Source: Chlorokybus atmophyticus
Taxonomy: Eukaryota > Streptophyta > Chlorokybophyceae > Chlorokybales > Chlorokybaceae
Reading direction: 5' to 3'
NCBI GenBank assembly: GCA_009103225.1
Contig: RHPI01001259.1
Location: forward strand, 206,486 to 270,485
Length of the DNA: 64,000 nucleotides
Made by a program: the position numbers and the translations under genes. Below are positions 36,801 through 48,277 of the stretch, in pieces (position 1 is the stretch's first letter; each line of letters begins with the position of its first letter). The notes beneath the pieces were generated by a model. That model saw only the letters and a list, made by a program, of their open reading frames with translations, did no database searches and had not been told where the DNA came from.

Positions 36801-37040
36801 AGATGTGCTTCACAGCTGGCATGCACTTGTGAGTTTTGGTGCTTCAGTTCTTTTTTGCCTCTGCACCCGTACATGTTGGTCCGTCTCTCTGAGCAATTCA
36901 CCAGATCGTACGAACAAGAGTGCATTGTTCCTTCCAGGTACTTAAGCAAGCCGGTTGCACCCAGGAGCCTTTCTCAGGCCCTGACGACTGCTTATGAGAT
37001 GTTGCAGCGACGAGAAGGTTACAAGATCGAGGCCGCGTAA
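30854..37040 (+). CDS. Soluble hybrid histidine kinase (coiled coil-PAS-PAS-HK-receiver-like-receiver)
   Basis: Two-component phosphorelay sensor, probably cytosolic or nuclear because no membrane segment is seen. About 20 small exons. Order: short N-terminus with a coiled coil ([19 protein letters not shown]), a first PAS/PAC region (31373-32014), a second PAS ([20 protein letters not shown], 32100-33225), then the H-box [14 protein letters not shown] (phospho-His), N-box [14 protein letters not shown]1 HDTGIGV, and G2 YGGTGLGLAI. A first receiver-like domain has a Lys ([11 protein letters not shown]) and a possible Asp (IADRQIL) but its acidic pocket is weak. The last domain is a complete receiver: LLIAEDN, phospho-Asp in ILMDLNMP, and SKPV. 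There is no output domain, so signalling must go through a separate HPt protein. Stop at 37038-37040. A GC-AG check is not needed; all joins I traced are GT-AG. Confidence 0.9.
32193..32347. repeat. Polypyrimidine (CTCCCTCT)n tract in a kinase intron, followed by a purine arm
   Basis: About 130 bases of almost pure C/T (32193-32322) start three bases after the exon ending SEQQ, then a purine run GAGAGGGCGAAGGGAGGGAG (from 32325) that can pair back with it. Homopyrimidine mirror-like tracts favour triplex (H-DNA) structure. Confidence 0.85.
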
Positions 37041-37775
37041 CAGCGACTCTGTTTATACACACCATACACACCATAAGAAGTACGTAGAGGTCGCACTTAG
37101 CCCAAGTCCACAATGCTGCTATTGGCACAGCTGCACATGTCGTGATAACAGCTGTGATAGCATGCACATTGGTGTTTGATTAGGTTGATTGCTGCGATGA
37201 CAGCGATAGATACGCTGCAAGTGTTTGCTAGTATACAATCTGTTTGCATTTGACATGCGGTCTGAGCCAGCATGATCTGTTTTTAGCAATTTCCCACTTG
37301 TTACTGTTGGCTGTGGATAGCCATGTGGTGCAGTGTCGATTCAGCCGTACGCTTGCATGTGAACACCTGTAACGAAGAAGGCCAGCCTCTAATTGCTGGT
37401 TAGCATCGCATGTGTATTTGTTGTTGGTGTGCTCTCAGAAACATACTTTCAGTACACGAGAAACGAGCCAGCTTGATGAAGCAAACCACAACATTGGATT
37501 ACCGTATCACATGCAACCCAAGTAGCAGTTGAGCCGGACACGTGGAGGCAACACTTGTACCTCTGTACGTAGTGGTGATTAATATTTGATATTTAAGCCT
37601 CACTCCAACGCGTCGGGAGTCAAGGTAGTCACATCAGTCAGCGTTGTGGTCATTGTGAAGCATCCGTTCTCCGTGCCTGTCGCACAGCATCGCACAAAGC
37701 TAAGGTGAGCAATGCTAAGGCAAGACATCACTGAACTGCCGCTAGCGCTATACACCACGGGTACTGCGTGATAAA
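37041..37775. other. Intergenic region between the kinase and the orphan gene
   Basis: About 730 bp without an exon I can support. It holds the 3' end of the kinase transcript and presumably the promoter of the gene starting at 37776. Confidence 0.4.
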
Positions 37776-39134
37776 ATGGCGACAGATGATGCGCCTCTAA
37801 GCCCGGGTGCTCAAGTGTGCAGCGCGCGCATGCAGCGATAAAGCCACAAACGGCTCACCCAACAACCCATGCAACTCCACCGCGAATGGGACAAATGTAA
37901 CAGTTGGATGGCAGTCAGCGTATTGTATTCTCACCTTACTCTACTGCTGGAGTGCCGGAGCTAGCAACAGACAGCCAACCAGTGACTGTGACAATGAGTA
38001 GAAGCCGAGCATCGCGCGCAACCTCGGTAGCGACGATGTTCATGCGCAAACTGCTGCCCTCACCTCATATAGGTAGTACGCCCACCTGCTCTCTGGACCA
38101 AGTACGCAGCTGCGCACATGGTGCGCACGCGCGCGTGCGCATGTGCTGTGTGTTGTCGTCTGTGCTGTGTTGTTTTCTGTGCTTGTGCTCTCCTCTGTGC
38201 TCAGCACAAACATCATGATGCCTTATGATGAAGACAAAGGTGTCAGGAACGACGAAGGTGTTATGCACTCGTGTGCGGTGTGCGGTGGCCCCTTCTACAT
38301 GCAGGCCATCAAATGCAAGCCCCTCACATTCCGCAGCTGCTCGCCGCAAACGCAAATGCACACTCTTGTGCGCAGGTGCGGTAGCCGAAGATGGCGTGTG
38401 GCAGAGCGAAACAAGATCTCACATTCAGGATGCGGACGCACGGGAACACATAGCAACCACACTCCTGCTCCGCTGCTTGAAGGGTGTACATTGCGTGACG
38501 ATGCTCTCGGGGCGAATGCTGCTGCTGAGTCCATTGTGAGAAGTCCTCTTACATAATCCTGCACTCGCGGCAAACGCAGAGGAGGCAGACTGTCCCGAGT
38601 GTCCAGAGTGCAACCTGGTCAGGTAGTAGAGTGATAGTTTGTCGCAAGTCCTGCTCATATGGTAGGCCTTCCGATGCCACCTCATTTTTTCGCACCATCC
38701 GACTGCAACTCTGCTGGACAAGTATAATGCACGTATCCACTCGCATGCAGCTGCAGGAGCATGCAGCAGTTGCGGCACCACACCCAGCTCCACTTAATGA
38801 AGCACGAGGCGCAGCACGAGAACATGGACGCTGGTGCAGAGCAATGCCACGAGTGCTAATCAGCATGCTGGACAAGCGCCTACCACAGCAGCGCAGGCTG
38901 TCCATCCTCCCACCCAAGCAGGCTGTGAGTCTTGTGCGCTTTGTCCATGGTGCTTATAGCAGCCCAGTAGTCAAGTGGTGTTTGCAAGTGAGCCCATGCG
39001 ATTTGCACCAGTCTATCTGTCCTGAGCAGTATGTAGAATGTCTTGCAGAGCAGTCTGCCAATCGGTCGCATGACCTCCAGTATCTGCTGCGACTATCTGG
39101 GCTGTGCTCGAGTTTGCCTTCCAGCATCCATTGA
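37776..39134 (+). CDS. Orphan six-exon gene, unknown protein
   Basis: Product not recognised. Six exons (37776-37814, 37904-38072, 38376-38535, 38580-38622, 38751-38924, 39030-39134) join with GT-AG sites and fully matching phases to give 229 residues from an ATG (MATDDAPLSPGAQ) to TGA. Visible features: a Ser/Arg-rich segment (MSRSRASRATSVATMFMRK), a helical middle (DAREHIATTLLLRCLKGVHC), a basic segment (SMLDKRLPQQRRLSILPPKQ), and a Leu-rich end. It looks soluble and possibly nuclear. Out-of-frame Cys-rich stretches occur in the intron at 38143-38320 and across exon 4; they do not join in phase. A further open stretch at 39186-39415 may be a 3' exon of this or another gene. Phase agreement is the only support. 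Confidence 0.45.
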
Positions 39135-39686
39135 TAGATAAACAACAGGACTTACCACTACTACAACAGCAACACTGCTTCTGCAATGCAGACGGTGTGG
39201 CAATACTTGCATAACTATCTGCGAAAGCTGGAGCATGCCTATTGGAGACGTGGTGGCGGCGCAATAGCTGGATCTCAGCAGACAACCACAAGCCGAAAAC
39301 GTATACAACTACTCATCACCGCGGCTGCAAGTATCGTGCGTAGTATCAATTCAAGTTGTGCAGCCACTAGCAAATGTGCAAGCGCGCAGACAAGTGCTTG
39401 GTTACCAAGTAGATAAGAGAGGTATGTAATGAAAAAGTTCGGCTGTTAATGCAAGAGTCGATCAAGTTCGGCAACCAACAGCCTGCGATAAGTGCAAGGT
39501 TGCACATACTGCAACTCAACTACAGGGCAACTGAATTATTGCATGTATAAGGATTCAATTGCGACATGTGTGACCATGAGCTCGAGCATGCCAGGTCAGT
39601 GACATCGGCAGGCCAAAACTATATCATGTCATTGACACAGAAGTTGTTACACATGTACACAAGGTAAGTAAAATCCACCCACTGCC
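39135..39686. other. Convergent intergenic region
   Basis: Lies between the stops of the orphan gene and the PIP-box gene. An open plus-strand stretch at 39186-39415 (contains VWQYLHNYLRKLEHAYWRR) may be coding but has no matching splice partner that I could find. Confidence 0.35.
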
Positions 39687-42098
39687 TTAGTCTTCTACCC
39701 TAGAGTGAGTGGGGGAGTTGCAGAAAGCGGCAGCTGAGCGATCATTGGCTTCCTCAGCCTGTGGTGTCGAACGTGCACTCAGTCACGGGTCCAACTCGCC
39801 AAAGGTACACATTGCAGCACGCGCATGCACGCGTTGTTGAGAAGAGGCACAACTCCTGACTCTATGCACATATTCTCACCTCTGCCTCGTCAACAACCAG
39901 CGCGCCAAAAGGAGTCTCCCGCAGTGCATCCTTGTCCTCATACATCTCTATTAACCACCTGTGAAAAAGGAGCAGATGCAATCAAGCAAAGTTGTAGACC
40001 TGTTGAGTGGTCATCATCTCTATCAGCAGCAGCAGCAGTCTTACTTCAGTGTGGCTTGCTTCGGCTCAAATTGGACTGAGATAAACTCCTTGATCATCGT
40101 GTTGCTCAGCTTCACCGCCTCGTTAAACTTTTTGTTCCAGCTCGCTCCATTCAACTTAAAGGCCTCCACCACAAGGGCTCCTGCATGTGTCACGTTGGTC
40201 AGTTGCAAGTTGATAAATGAGGTCGAGTAAGAGTCCCTTCCAATCAACACACACCACTTACCCATCTTTGATGTCAGAAATTTGTCTCGTGCATCCTTGT
40301 CATTGTAGCATGAACCCATCACCCAATGCTTGTATCCAAACCAGTAATCCTCAGGGCTGGAAGACAAGTGATGCGCATCAGTGCTGCCCCGCAACCAGGG
40401 ATAGGTGTTGTGCATAATGCGTCACATGGCTAATGCAGCTGACCTGAAGTCCCCGTAGTGCAGCGCATCCGCCATGGCTGACGAGCACATGTCCAACCCG
40501 CTATCATTTGATCGTGATGGTGCAGCATCCTGGCACAAGAATAGGTCGTTCTATGTTAACAGCCAGCACAATGCAGTGGCACTGCAATATAGAGGTTTCA
40601 GAGATAGCTGAGCGACAACAGGCGTTACCTCAGCCTGTGAGGTGTACTTGCCAAGCATGACGCCGTCCGCTGCTCCAATTGCCTAGCCAAGTGATGCATA
40701 CTCAGCATGAGAGCCGTCACATCTTTCTGCAGGCCATGTGGAAATTGCACGCAAGCGTACTACCTGCTGAGCAGACTGCATGATGCGCGTGAAGTCCACT
40801 CCAAAGTTGCCATTCTCGACGTCCTCAGCGGGATCGGAAGTTGTTGGGGCCTCCGTGGTGCTGCTAGCCTTCTTCTTCCTCAGCTCTTGCACACTCAAGG
40901 GCCTGTAGCTGGACCTGGGCATGCAAGCACACCTCAACACAATTGTGGGTATGCACTCACACAACTATACCGCACACTGTGAGTGGACTAATCTGGTCTA
41001 CTATCACCGATACGGTGCCAATACCGAGACACCAGGCAAGTGAAGAAGCGATAATGGCATGCGGCTCCAAAACAGCAAGCACGCAATCGATGCTTCGGTG
41101 GGGTAATTAGCACCGTCGCTTAAACGGGTGTCAGTGCTGGTCAACCCACCAAAGCAACGCTTGTCTCGATGTACCAAACCAAGACAACATGCACACTCAC
41201 TGTTGTCGTGATCTGCGGCCCCCAATGTAGTCTCTCTCCAGGAGCCTGTCATCATCGTCATCATACAGCTGGGGAGCAGGAGGAGTCACTTCGCTGTCTC
41301 GCTGCTTGCGCTTGGTGGTGTCCTCGAAATTATCTGACCGCTGCACGGCGGTTCTCTTGCCTCTGGACCTTAACCCCTTCACTGCAGTTGCATCGTTATT
41401 CATGAATTTGGTATCAGAACTTTGTGACTTCTGGCTTCCAGCACCATTGTCATCGTCGGACTGCTTGCGCCGTGTATTGGATGTAGAAGGCTTTTGTTCA
41501 GCTTCGTCTCTTTCATCATCGGAGGACTCCTTTTTTGCATTCGGCTTGCGTTTCCTAGACTTGCGCTCGTGATCACTGCTAGCAGCCTTACCAGAAGAAG
41601 ATGCAGCGGACTTCCTGTCAAAGAAGATACCATGTGAGAACATCCAAAAGCTGAAGGCTACAGCACATGAGATGATTGACTGAATGAGAGCATATCCAAT
41701 GACTTGCCATGAGCACTTACTTTTTGTTCCACTCTGACGGTTTTAGCGCGTGCTCTGCTCCCACATCATCGCGCTTTTTCTCAGCGGCAGCAGCGGTACG
41801 CGTGACAGCTTCTCCCCTATGGTGTACCATGTGTTGGATGGACGGATTAACGACAGACACATATACACACGCGCGCAGTCTCACGCACACACACGTTTGC
41901 ACGCACTTATGCATAATGGTTTACGGTGCATAGAAGCGACATCATCATGCCATAATATGCTTACTTGCCAAAGAACGAGGTGATTTTCTTGCTACTCTGA
42001 GCAGCCGCAGCCTCCTCAGCGGCCTTACGAGTTGCTCGAGTGTCCTTTCTCCCATTGGCTGCTGCGCTTGCAACCGGCGTCCGGCCCATTCGAGACAT
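39687..42098 (-). CDS. Basic nuclear protein with N-terminal PIP-box-like motif
   Basis: Family not recognised. Exons chain in phase from the ATG at 42098 to TAA at 39687-39689: 41965-42098, about 41720-41831, 41209-41617, 40771-40916, a short exon at 40630-40683, 40445-40532, and C-terminal exons at 40360-40250, 40191-40051, 39961-39874 and 39752-39687. Exon 1 ends SSKKITSFFGK, which fits the hydrophobic part of a PCNA-interacting (PIP) motif (I-x-x-F-F followed by Lys), although Gln at the first position is replaced. The middle is low-complexity and basic with Ser/Asp/Glu runs (typical CK2-type sites). The C-terminal 150 residues look globular (EDYWFGYKHWVMGSCYNDKD, then KFNEAVKLSNTMIKEFI and TLKWLIEMYEDKDAL). 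Two E2F consensus octamers lie in the shared upstream region. A replication- or repair-linked role is inferred. Confidence 0.65.
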
Positions 42099-42620
42099 GC
42101 TTGCAACCCTAACGAAGCCAAAATGCCAGTCAATCAAGCATGTCTGAGCCAAACCGTAACAGTATACCATTGCAGAAAGCTCAGAATGAAGCAACTTGGC
42201 AGAAGTCTACAGCTGCATTTTTCAATTGTCTAAGAGCACGGCGAGGCTGGTCAACAGTGTCAGCACAAGAGAGTGAGGAGTAGCAATGCAGCCTTCCGAG
42301 GAAGCGAGCTTCCTCTAAGGGCAGCGCCTCTTTGAGATCCAGCATACAAACAGCTGCAGAAGCAGTAAAACCCTAGCGCAGAGCAGCTGAGAGAGCAAGA
42401 CGGCCAAGAGCCACGCAAGCAAGCAGGCCGTGGACCGGCGGGTGACCCAAGCGCTCTTACCAATACAGTAGATCGCCGCACCTTCCGGAAGCCAACCGGT
42501 CAGCCCCGCCGTATACTGAGACGACAGCCGCAAAGGACGACAGACACAACCCGCCCACCGCCCCGACCCACACCACCACCACCACCGCAGCCGCCCACAA
42601 CCCCGCCGCTGAGCTCAGCT

Positions 42621-42628
42621 TTTGCCGC
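42621..42628 (+). promoter_or_regulatory. E2F consensus octamer TTTGCCGC
   Basis: Exact match to TTTSSCGC. It lies 523 bp upstream of the PIP-box ATG and about 120 bp upstream of the PrmA ATG. Together with the second site 49 bp away it forms a pair. Confidence 0.55.
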
Positions 42629-42669
42629 CAGACGCACGCTTCTGAAACGGCCGAACGGAATTTTCAAAT

Positions 42670-42677
42670 TTTCCCGC
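42670..42677 (+). promoter_or_regulatory. E2F consensus octamer TTTCCCGC
   Basis: Exact match to TTTSSCGC, within TTTTCCCGCGAA. It lies 73 bp upstream of the PrmA ATG and 572 bp from the PIP-box ATG. PrmA is not a typical E2F target, so the pair more likely serves the PIP-box gene. Confidence 0.6.
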
Positions 42678-42749
42678 GAAGTGACCTCACGTTATGTATC
42701 ACAATGTGAGTTGACATTCAAAGTTGAAACCCTAGTACTGTCTCTGAGG

Positions 42750-45700
42750 ATGGCGGCGGCGGCGGCGGCGGCGGCGTGGCGGATTGTGTCGCTGAGGAGG
42801 CCGGTGTTGAGCTGTGGAGGTGCTGTTGTGAGGCAAACCCCTGTGGCTTGTAGCCGGAGGAGTCTTACTGCCGGTGCATGGCTCGTCCAACGCAGCTACC
42901 AGCGGAGAGTTTTGACTAGCACAGCGCAGCGACTTGGCAAGCAGTAAGCACCCGGCATCGCATCCTACTTGAGCTGACAGCAGCTTGGTAGATAAACATG
43001 TGTTTTCTCTTGCCTTTCTCATGTTATTTGTGTTTTTCATTGCATTTTCCAGTGTTCATGGTCACAATGTATGTATGGTCCGTGCAACCCCGTTGTTGCC
43101 AATGGAGAGCTGGTATTCTATTTGCAGCCCTGTGCATGTCAATGCATGTTGATCCTTACTGGCACTCCGCATGCTGTAGTGAGCACTGCGACCTTGCTTT
43201 GATGCATGGACACGAGCATGCCCAAATGCATGCCGACATAAGAGCTTGCTTTGTCATGTCCCTTCTTAATTACCACTGTTGTTAGCAGTGCCCGCAGGCC
43301 TTGTCGATGCGTGCCGCTGAGAAGCCATGTATCTTTTGCGACAAGTGCTTCCATAGGTATGCATCGTCTACGATGCTGACAGTGCATGAAGCACTTGGCA
43401 TATGTGCGTGCGACTGCAGCAGTCTGAGTGTTGTCGTGTCGTGTTGCACATTCTGCAGATGATAAAACCGCAGCTACAGCATCAGGCCCACTCCTAGACG
43501 AAGCACCCGTGCTGTGTGTGCGGACAACCTGCCCAGGAGATCTCGCGGTACGATTGTGGCATTACCGTTGTTGAAGCCAGTCTGATGCATGCTGGAAACA
43601 ATCAGCAAGGTAAAGCAGTGTTGGGCATACTGTCAGCTCAACTGCGATTTATCAGGATAGCCTCGCGGATGCGCTGCTGAGCTTTGGTGCGACATCCTGC
43701 ACGCTTGAGGACGCGAATGCGCAGACTGACGAAGAGGAGCCCGTGAGTACGGGACCACATTTTTGCTGTGTGCTTGCTTTTCAAACTGGATGCAATGTTG
43801 TCAAGCTTAGCTGCCCACCATTGCGCTTACTCCTCACAACACGCTTGTCGTTGCTTGCACACTGCGACAGAGTAGTTCATACTGCTGTGCAGATATTTCA
43901 CACGTCCGGTGAGGTGCCGTATGAGGACAAGTGGGGCACAAAGATGCCGCGTTGGACCAAGGCAAGCAGCTTGTAGACTGGTTTTTCCCACTTGCACATC
44001 ATATACAAATCACGCGCTTGTACATAAAAACTGATGCACGTGCGTGTGAGTTAAACCTGCACCATCCAACATCCCTTGATGTCGAACAGTGCAAAGCGTA
44101 CATGTAAACACATGCAGGCGAGCAGAAAGTAAAAATTCATTGGTCAACAGCCTTGGAACGAATTCCGAATATCTATTGGTGTTGTTCCAATTCTATGCTG
44201 AGCTGTGGTGCAGCTGCATTGCCATTTACTATGTTGTCGCAAACCAGACGACCCTCTTGGCGCACTTTCCCAACGACACCGATATCCATTCGGCGCTGTT
44301 GTCCGCAAGGGCTGCAGTAGGACTGAATGAAGCTGATAGCGACGTGCCTGCCTTTGAAATTCGCGAGTTGGAGCAGAAGGATTGGGCGCAGGCCGTGCGG
44401 GTATGTAACATGCGCAATGCTGCAAGCAAGCTGCAGTAGGGTTATTGTATGTATATGTATCATAAACGCTGCGAGTGACTTGTACATTTTCAAGTCAAGT
44501 AGTATGCGCTAGGTATTGTATCGTGTGTCAACCCACAAATATGACTGCGATCACTATCAGGGCTGACTCTTGTCAACCTTATTATCGGACAGAGGTGTGC
44601 TCCATGCGATTGGCGTGTACATGTCTCTACGACATATCAGTGCTTGCTTATTTATTCAATAGTAGCTAGCTGTGGCGAATGCAATAATTGCTGTTGTCGA
44701 TGTTGCAAGCAGGACTCTTTTCGGCCGCTGGAAGTCGTGTCCGGATTGTGGATTGTCCCAGAGTGGAGCACTCCCGTGGTTAGTTGTTTTCCTGTTCAGC
44801 ACGCATCAAGTTCTTCGCACTTATGCACAGTGCCAGAATTATTCCATGTTGCTTTTCTGTGTTTACTGCTCAACAGTTCAACTGTTGCGCAGGAGCCCGA
44901 CGCTGTCAATGTCATTCTGGAGCCCGGTCTGGCTTTTGGCACTGGCGAGCATCCCACAACTCGCCTGTGCATCCAGTGGCTGCGATCAGTGGTAAGACTT
45001 GTGGACTTGGCATAAAAGGCAATATATCAAGCTCAGGCAACATCGCCCTGCGTGGGCACGCGTACTTGCAGTTTCGTGCATGCATTTTGTAGCATCCATG
45101 CGCGAAGTTACCAGCATGATTGACCACTGGTGAGCGACATGCTGGTTAAGAGCTTCTTTTCCCGTGTTAAACAGGTAAAGCCGGGAGACGTTGTGATGGA
45201 TTATGGCATTGGCTCAGGCATTCTGGCCCTTGCAGCCCTCAAGGTAAGTTTAACATATGGTCGTCTGTCATGCATTCTTTTAAATGTTGTTATTTTCGCG
45301 TGGCCGTACTCAAAGAGTCAAAGTAGAATTGCAAGTATGTCCAACATGTTGGTGTGTCGTTTGTAGCTTGGTGCCGTGTCCGCATACGGGGTGGATATCG
45401 ATAAGCTTGCGCTCTCATCATCCGAGCGCAATGCAAGTCTCAATGGCGAGGACATTGCGCGCAGCCTGAGGCTGTATCTGACCCAAGATGATGGTAGCGA
45501 TCCCGTGCCTGACGCGAAAGGCACATGCGATGTCGTTGTGGCCAACATCTTGCTCGGACCCGTCACCGCCCTCGTTGGAAGACTCGTCAGATATGCGAGG
45601 CCGGGAGGACATGTGGGCCTCTCCGGCATACTCGCAACTCAGGCAAGCAAGGAATCGTGTGTTGTGTGTATATGTCAATGCTTGCATGTATGTATATTGT

Positions 45701-45867
45701 AAGCAAAGTGTGTAAGCATGCAGATTTTATCTGTTGCTTACAATTATTCTGAATCCCATCAGGTTCCGCGTGTTCTGGATGCGTACTCGCCGTATCTCAC
45801 AGATATCCGGGTGGAGGAGCTAGAGCAGTGGGCTTGTGTGTATGGAGTGACCAGGACTTCCGCTTGA
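42750..45867 (+). CDS. Ribosomal protein L11 methyltransferase (PrmA type), organelle-targeted
   Basis: SAM-dependent methylation of organellar ribosomal protein L11. The start (MAAAAAAAAWRIVSLRRPVL) and the following Arg/Ser-rich, acid-poor 90 residues look like a mitochondrial or plastid transit peptide. The mature part follows the family: TCPGDLADSLADALLSFGAT, TLEDANAQTDEEEP, LLAHFPNDTDI, LELEQ-type helix, SGLWIVPEW, LEPGLAFGTGEHPTTRLCIQ, the SAM-binding VVMDYGIGSGILALAALKLG, YGVDIDKLAL, DVVVANILLGPVTALVGRL and PGGHVGLSGILATQ. About ten exons. Exon 2 (43286-43350) joins in a frame that extends the transit peptide; another frame there contains a Cys-rich stretch that does not fit. One intron appears to use a GC donor (43972). 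Stop 45865-45867. Confidence 0.92.
43972..43977 (+). other. Probable GC-AG intron donor in PrmA
   Basis: The exon ends PRWTK and is followed by GCAAGC. AG|GCAAG is the usual context for GC-AG introns. Joining to the exon starting TTLLAHFPND keeps phase and the protein family alignment, whereas the nearby GT (43981) does not keep frame. Confidence 0.6.
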
Positions 45868-48277
45868 ATGCAATGCTGGCATACGCATTGAGCTTTTAGA
45901 TTGTGGCACACATCTCTGGCATGAAGCAATAGAGTACGCATGTTCAGATGCCTCATGTCACCATGCGTGATGGACCACCCTGCACATAATGCATGTTGAG
46001 CGCTATTGTCCGTGTGGTTTGCCCTGAAACTGGACAACCTGGTTTCCCAACCAGTGGTTGGTGGTAGTTTTGGCTACGCTGGTGTCTCAGCATTTGTCTG
46101 TGTCCAAGATTTTTCATATTCAGCTGATGGTGATCTACATCAGGCTATGCATGTTGTCTGCTGTAAGTGTGCATAAGTCTAGCATTGTGTGTCTTGGCTG
46201 TGTCAATACGCCACGCGCTGTGCACGTCAGTGCGCACTTGAAAACAAGCGCGGCATGCACCCCCCCGCCATCGGGGGGTGGGGTCCGTAAGTACTGCGCG
46301 TGCTACTGCCAGTGCCCTGGCTGTGTTCGACAGTGCACTCAAGAAACCACATCTGCTATTGCTGCTGGTGTTGACTACTAGTCAAGTAGTACTGCTGATG
46401 CATCGAGTTAGCTAGCTGCAGTTGGTAAGTTTTACAGACTCGTTCCGATGCATGTCAGACAGATGAGACCCACTGCCCTGCAAGCTGTGCTGTGCTGACG
46501 AAATGCAACACACTGCCACACAATTGTAGCCACGTTGCCATCGCCTAAGCGAGTGGAAGCACGCCATGCGTGGAGAGTTTGCAGCTCCCTCAACAATGAG
46601 TCATCCTCTGTTGTGCTGTTCCGGTGGCATAGATTGTGCATAGGCAGCACACTAGGAAGTCCACTTACCCCATCACTGGTCCAGGTGCACATGGACATGA
46701 AGGTCAAAGAGGAGGCGTGCGCGCTGAGCATGAAGCTCAAAGGTAAGGCGCCTGGTTGCCCGTGCGTTGCGTGCGTGCCGGCGAGCGTGAGATGGATGGC
46801 TGCGTGCGCTGTCGAGGGTTGAAGCAATGTCCGGCTTCTGAGGCCGTCAGTGCAGGTGCTTCAACGGAAGACGCAGCATGTTGTGTTGGTGTTAATGTGT
46901 GCATGCGTGCAGTTTGAAAACGAAGAGCGTGTGTTGATGCTGTCGGGTTGCTGCAAATCTGGGACTGAGGCTGCCAGGGGAAGAACTCGTTGGCGACCAC
47001 CCTCAGGTTGTGGCAAAGTTGTGTACATATGATTATGTTTATCTCCATTGGTAGTTGTTTGCTGTATGTTGTTTGTGCTGCTTGTACTCACATCGCGTGC
47101 ATCATGAACATACTTGGTGTAGGTTTCCTGCTTTTACACTTCCTGCTGGATTAGGTTGCTGTACGCAGTGTACTTAGAGCTGACATGATAGGACAACATG
47201 TTGTTTGTCTGAGGACCTGCTGCCTGTGTAGTAGGGCGCTGGCGCAATCCAGCGTGCATACATGCTGAGACAAGCCAGATGATGCGGCATAGCCACCGCA
47301 CTACTGGACGCAGCACAAGGCGTGGCTTCTTCATGGGGTGAGTGCAGGTTCAACACACAGCGGTTGTGTGTGGTTTGACATACGCATGTTGGCCCATACC
47401 CACACCCGGCCCCTTCCCCTCTATGCCTGCATGCATGCGTACATGCAGATGAGAGATACCTTGTGGCTGCCCGTCGATAGGTGGGGCACACGCACACGCA
47501 CATGCATGCATGCACACTCACCGAGTCCGTCATACACGCACACGCGTGCACGAATGCGCCTCACCTGCTGTGTCTGTTATTGAGTTCAGCCGTGTGCGGC
47601 AGATGTATGAGAGCTGTACGTGCACGTTGTCGCTGGCAATGCTCCAGCGCATGTCCTCTACCTGTCGAACGACGGCATTGTCCCAGTAAAAGATGAGCTC
47701 GTCTGCTGCGCGGTTGTGGTCGGCCTCGCAGGATACTTCTCAAACAATTGGAGCGTTTCATGAATGGGAAAGCCGGGTGTGTGTGTGNNNNNNNNNNNNN
47801 NNNNNNNNNNNNNNNNNNNNNNNNNNNNNNNNNNNNNNNNNNNNNNNNNNNNNNNNNNNNNNNNNNNNNNNNNNNNNNNNNNNNNNNNNNNNNNNNNNNN
47901 NNNNNNNNNNNNNNNNNNNNNNNNNNNNNNNNNNNNNNNNNNNGGGCTCATTGTGCATACTTATTGAACTTAGCCAGGCTGCAATCAAGTCATCAAATAG
48001 TACTATAGTCAGGTCTTATCTGTCAACCCATTGCAATTGTTAGCTGCCAATCATTAACTTGAACTTGTTTGTTGGCTTGAAAAATCTCTCAGCCAGCAAT
48101 CAATCGTGTCTTGCCTGTACTATGGACCACTCTGTGAGGAATAGGGGTTGGTAGAAATTCTGGTAGTGTTTGTCACAGCTAGTGCTAATCACCATACAGG
48201 TAGCGAGCATGATGCTTTTGAACATGTTGACAGAGCACAGATTTGCTCTCGCAGGAACACAAGCCACGCATAGATGT
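45868..48277. other. Gene-poor region with assembly gap
   Basis: Contains C7/G6 hairpin ACCCCCC...GGGGGGT at about 46258-46280, weak open frames at 46535-46827 and 46915-47030, and a plus-strand stretch at about 47615-47760 that could be a last exon (contains HVLYLSNDGIVPVKDELV). None of these joins into a supported gene. The N run at 47788-47943 may hide part of one. Confidence 0.35.
47788..47943. other. Assembly gap (156 N)
   Basis: Unknown bases. The gap begins directly after GTGTGTGTGTG, so it probably represents a collapsed or unresolved TG microsatellite. Open frames reported across it are meaningless. Confidence 0.99.

Larger units (their letters stand above)
42099..42749. promoter_or_regulatory. 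Shared divergent 5' region of the PIP-box gene and PrmA
   Basis: About 650 bp between the two ATGs. An AG acceptor preceded by pyrimidines just before the PIP-box ATG (minus strand, ...CTTCGTTAG) suggests a 5' untranslated intron, which would put that transcript's start near the E2F sites at 42.62-42.68 kb. CCACCACCACC-rich sequence lies at 42555-42600. Confidence 0.5.

Noticed and set aside
38143-38626. Cys-rich stretches (CAVCGG..., CPECPEC) suggesting a zinc finger
   Set aside because: No GT-AG combination puts these frames in phase with flanking exons; the consistent model uses other frames.
43286-43350. CxxC-type reading (CIFCDKCFH) in PrmA exon 2
   Set aside because: Phase from exon 1 selects a different frame that extends the transit peptide and leads into the family N-terminus.
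46535-46827. 95-codon plus-strand frame and its antisense frame
   Set aside because: No family motif, and the apparent donor does not join in phase to the next candidate exon.
47658-48043. Open frames crossing the N run
   Set aside because: They exist only because N codons are read through; no evidence.
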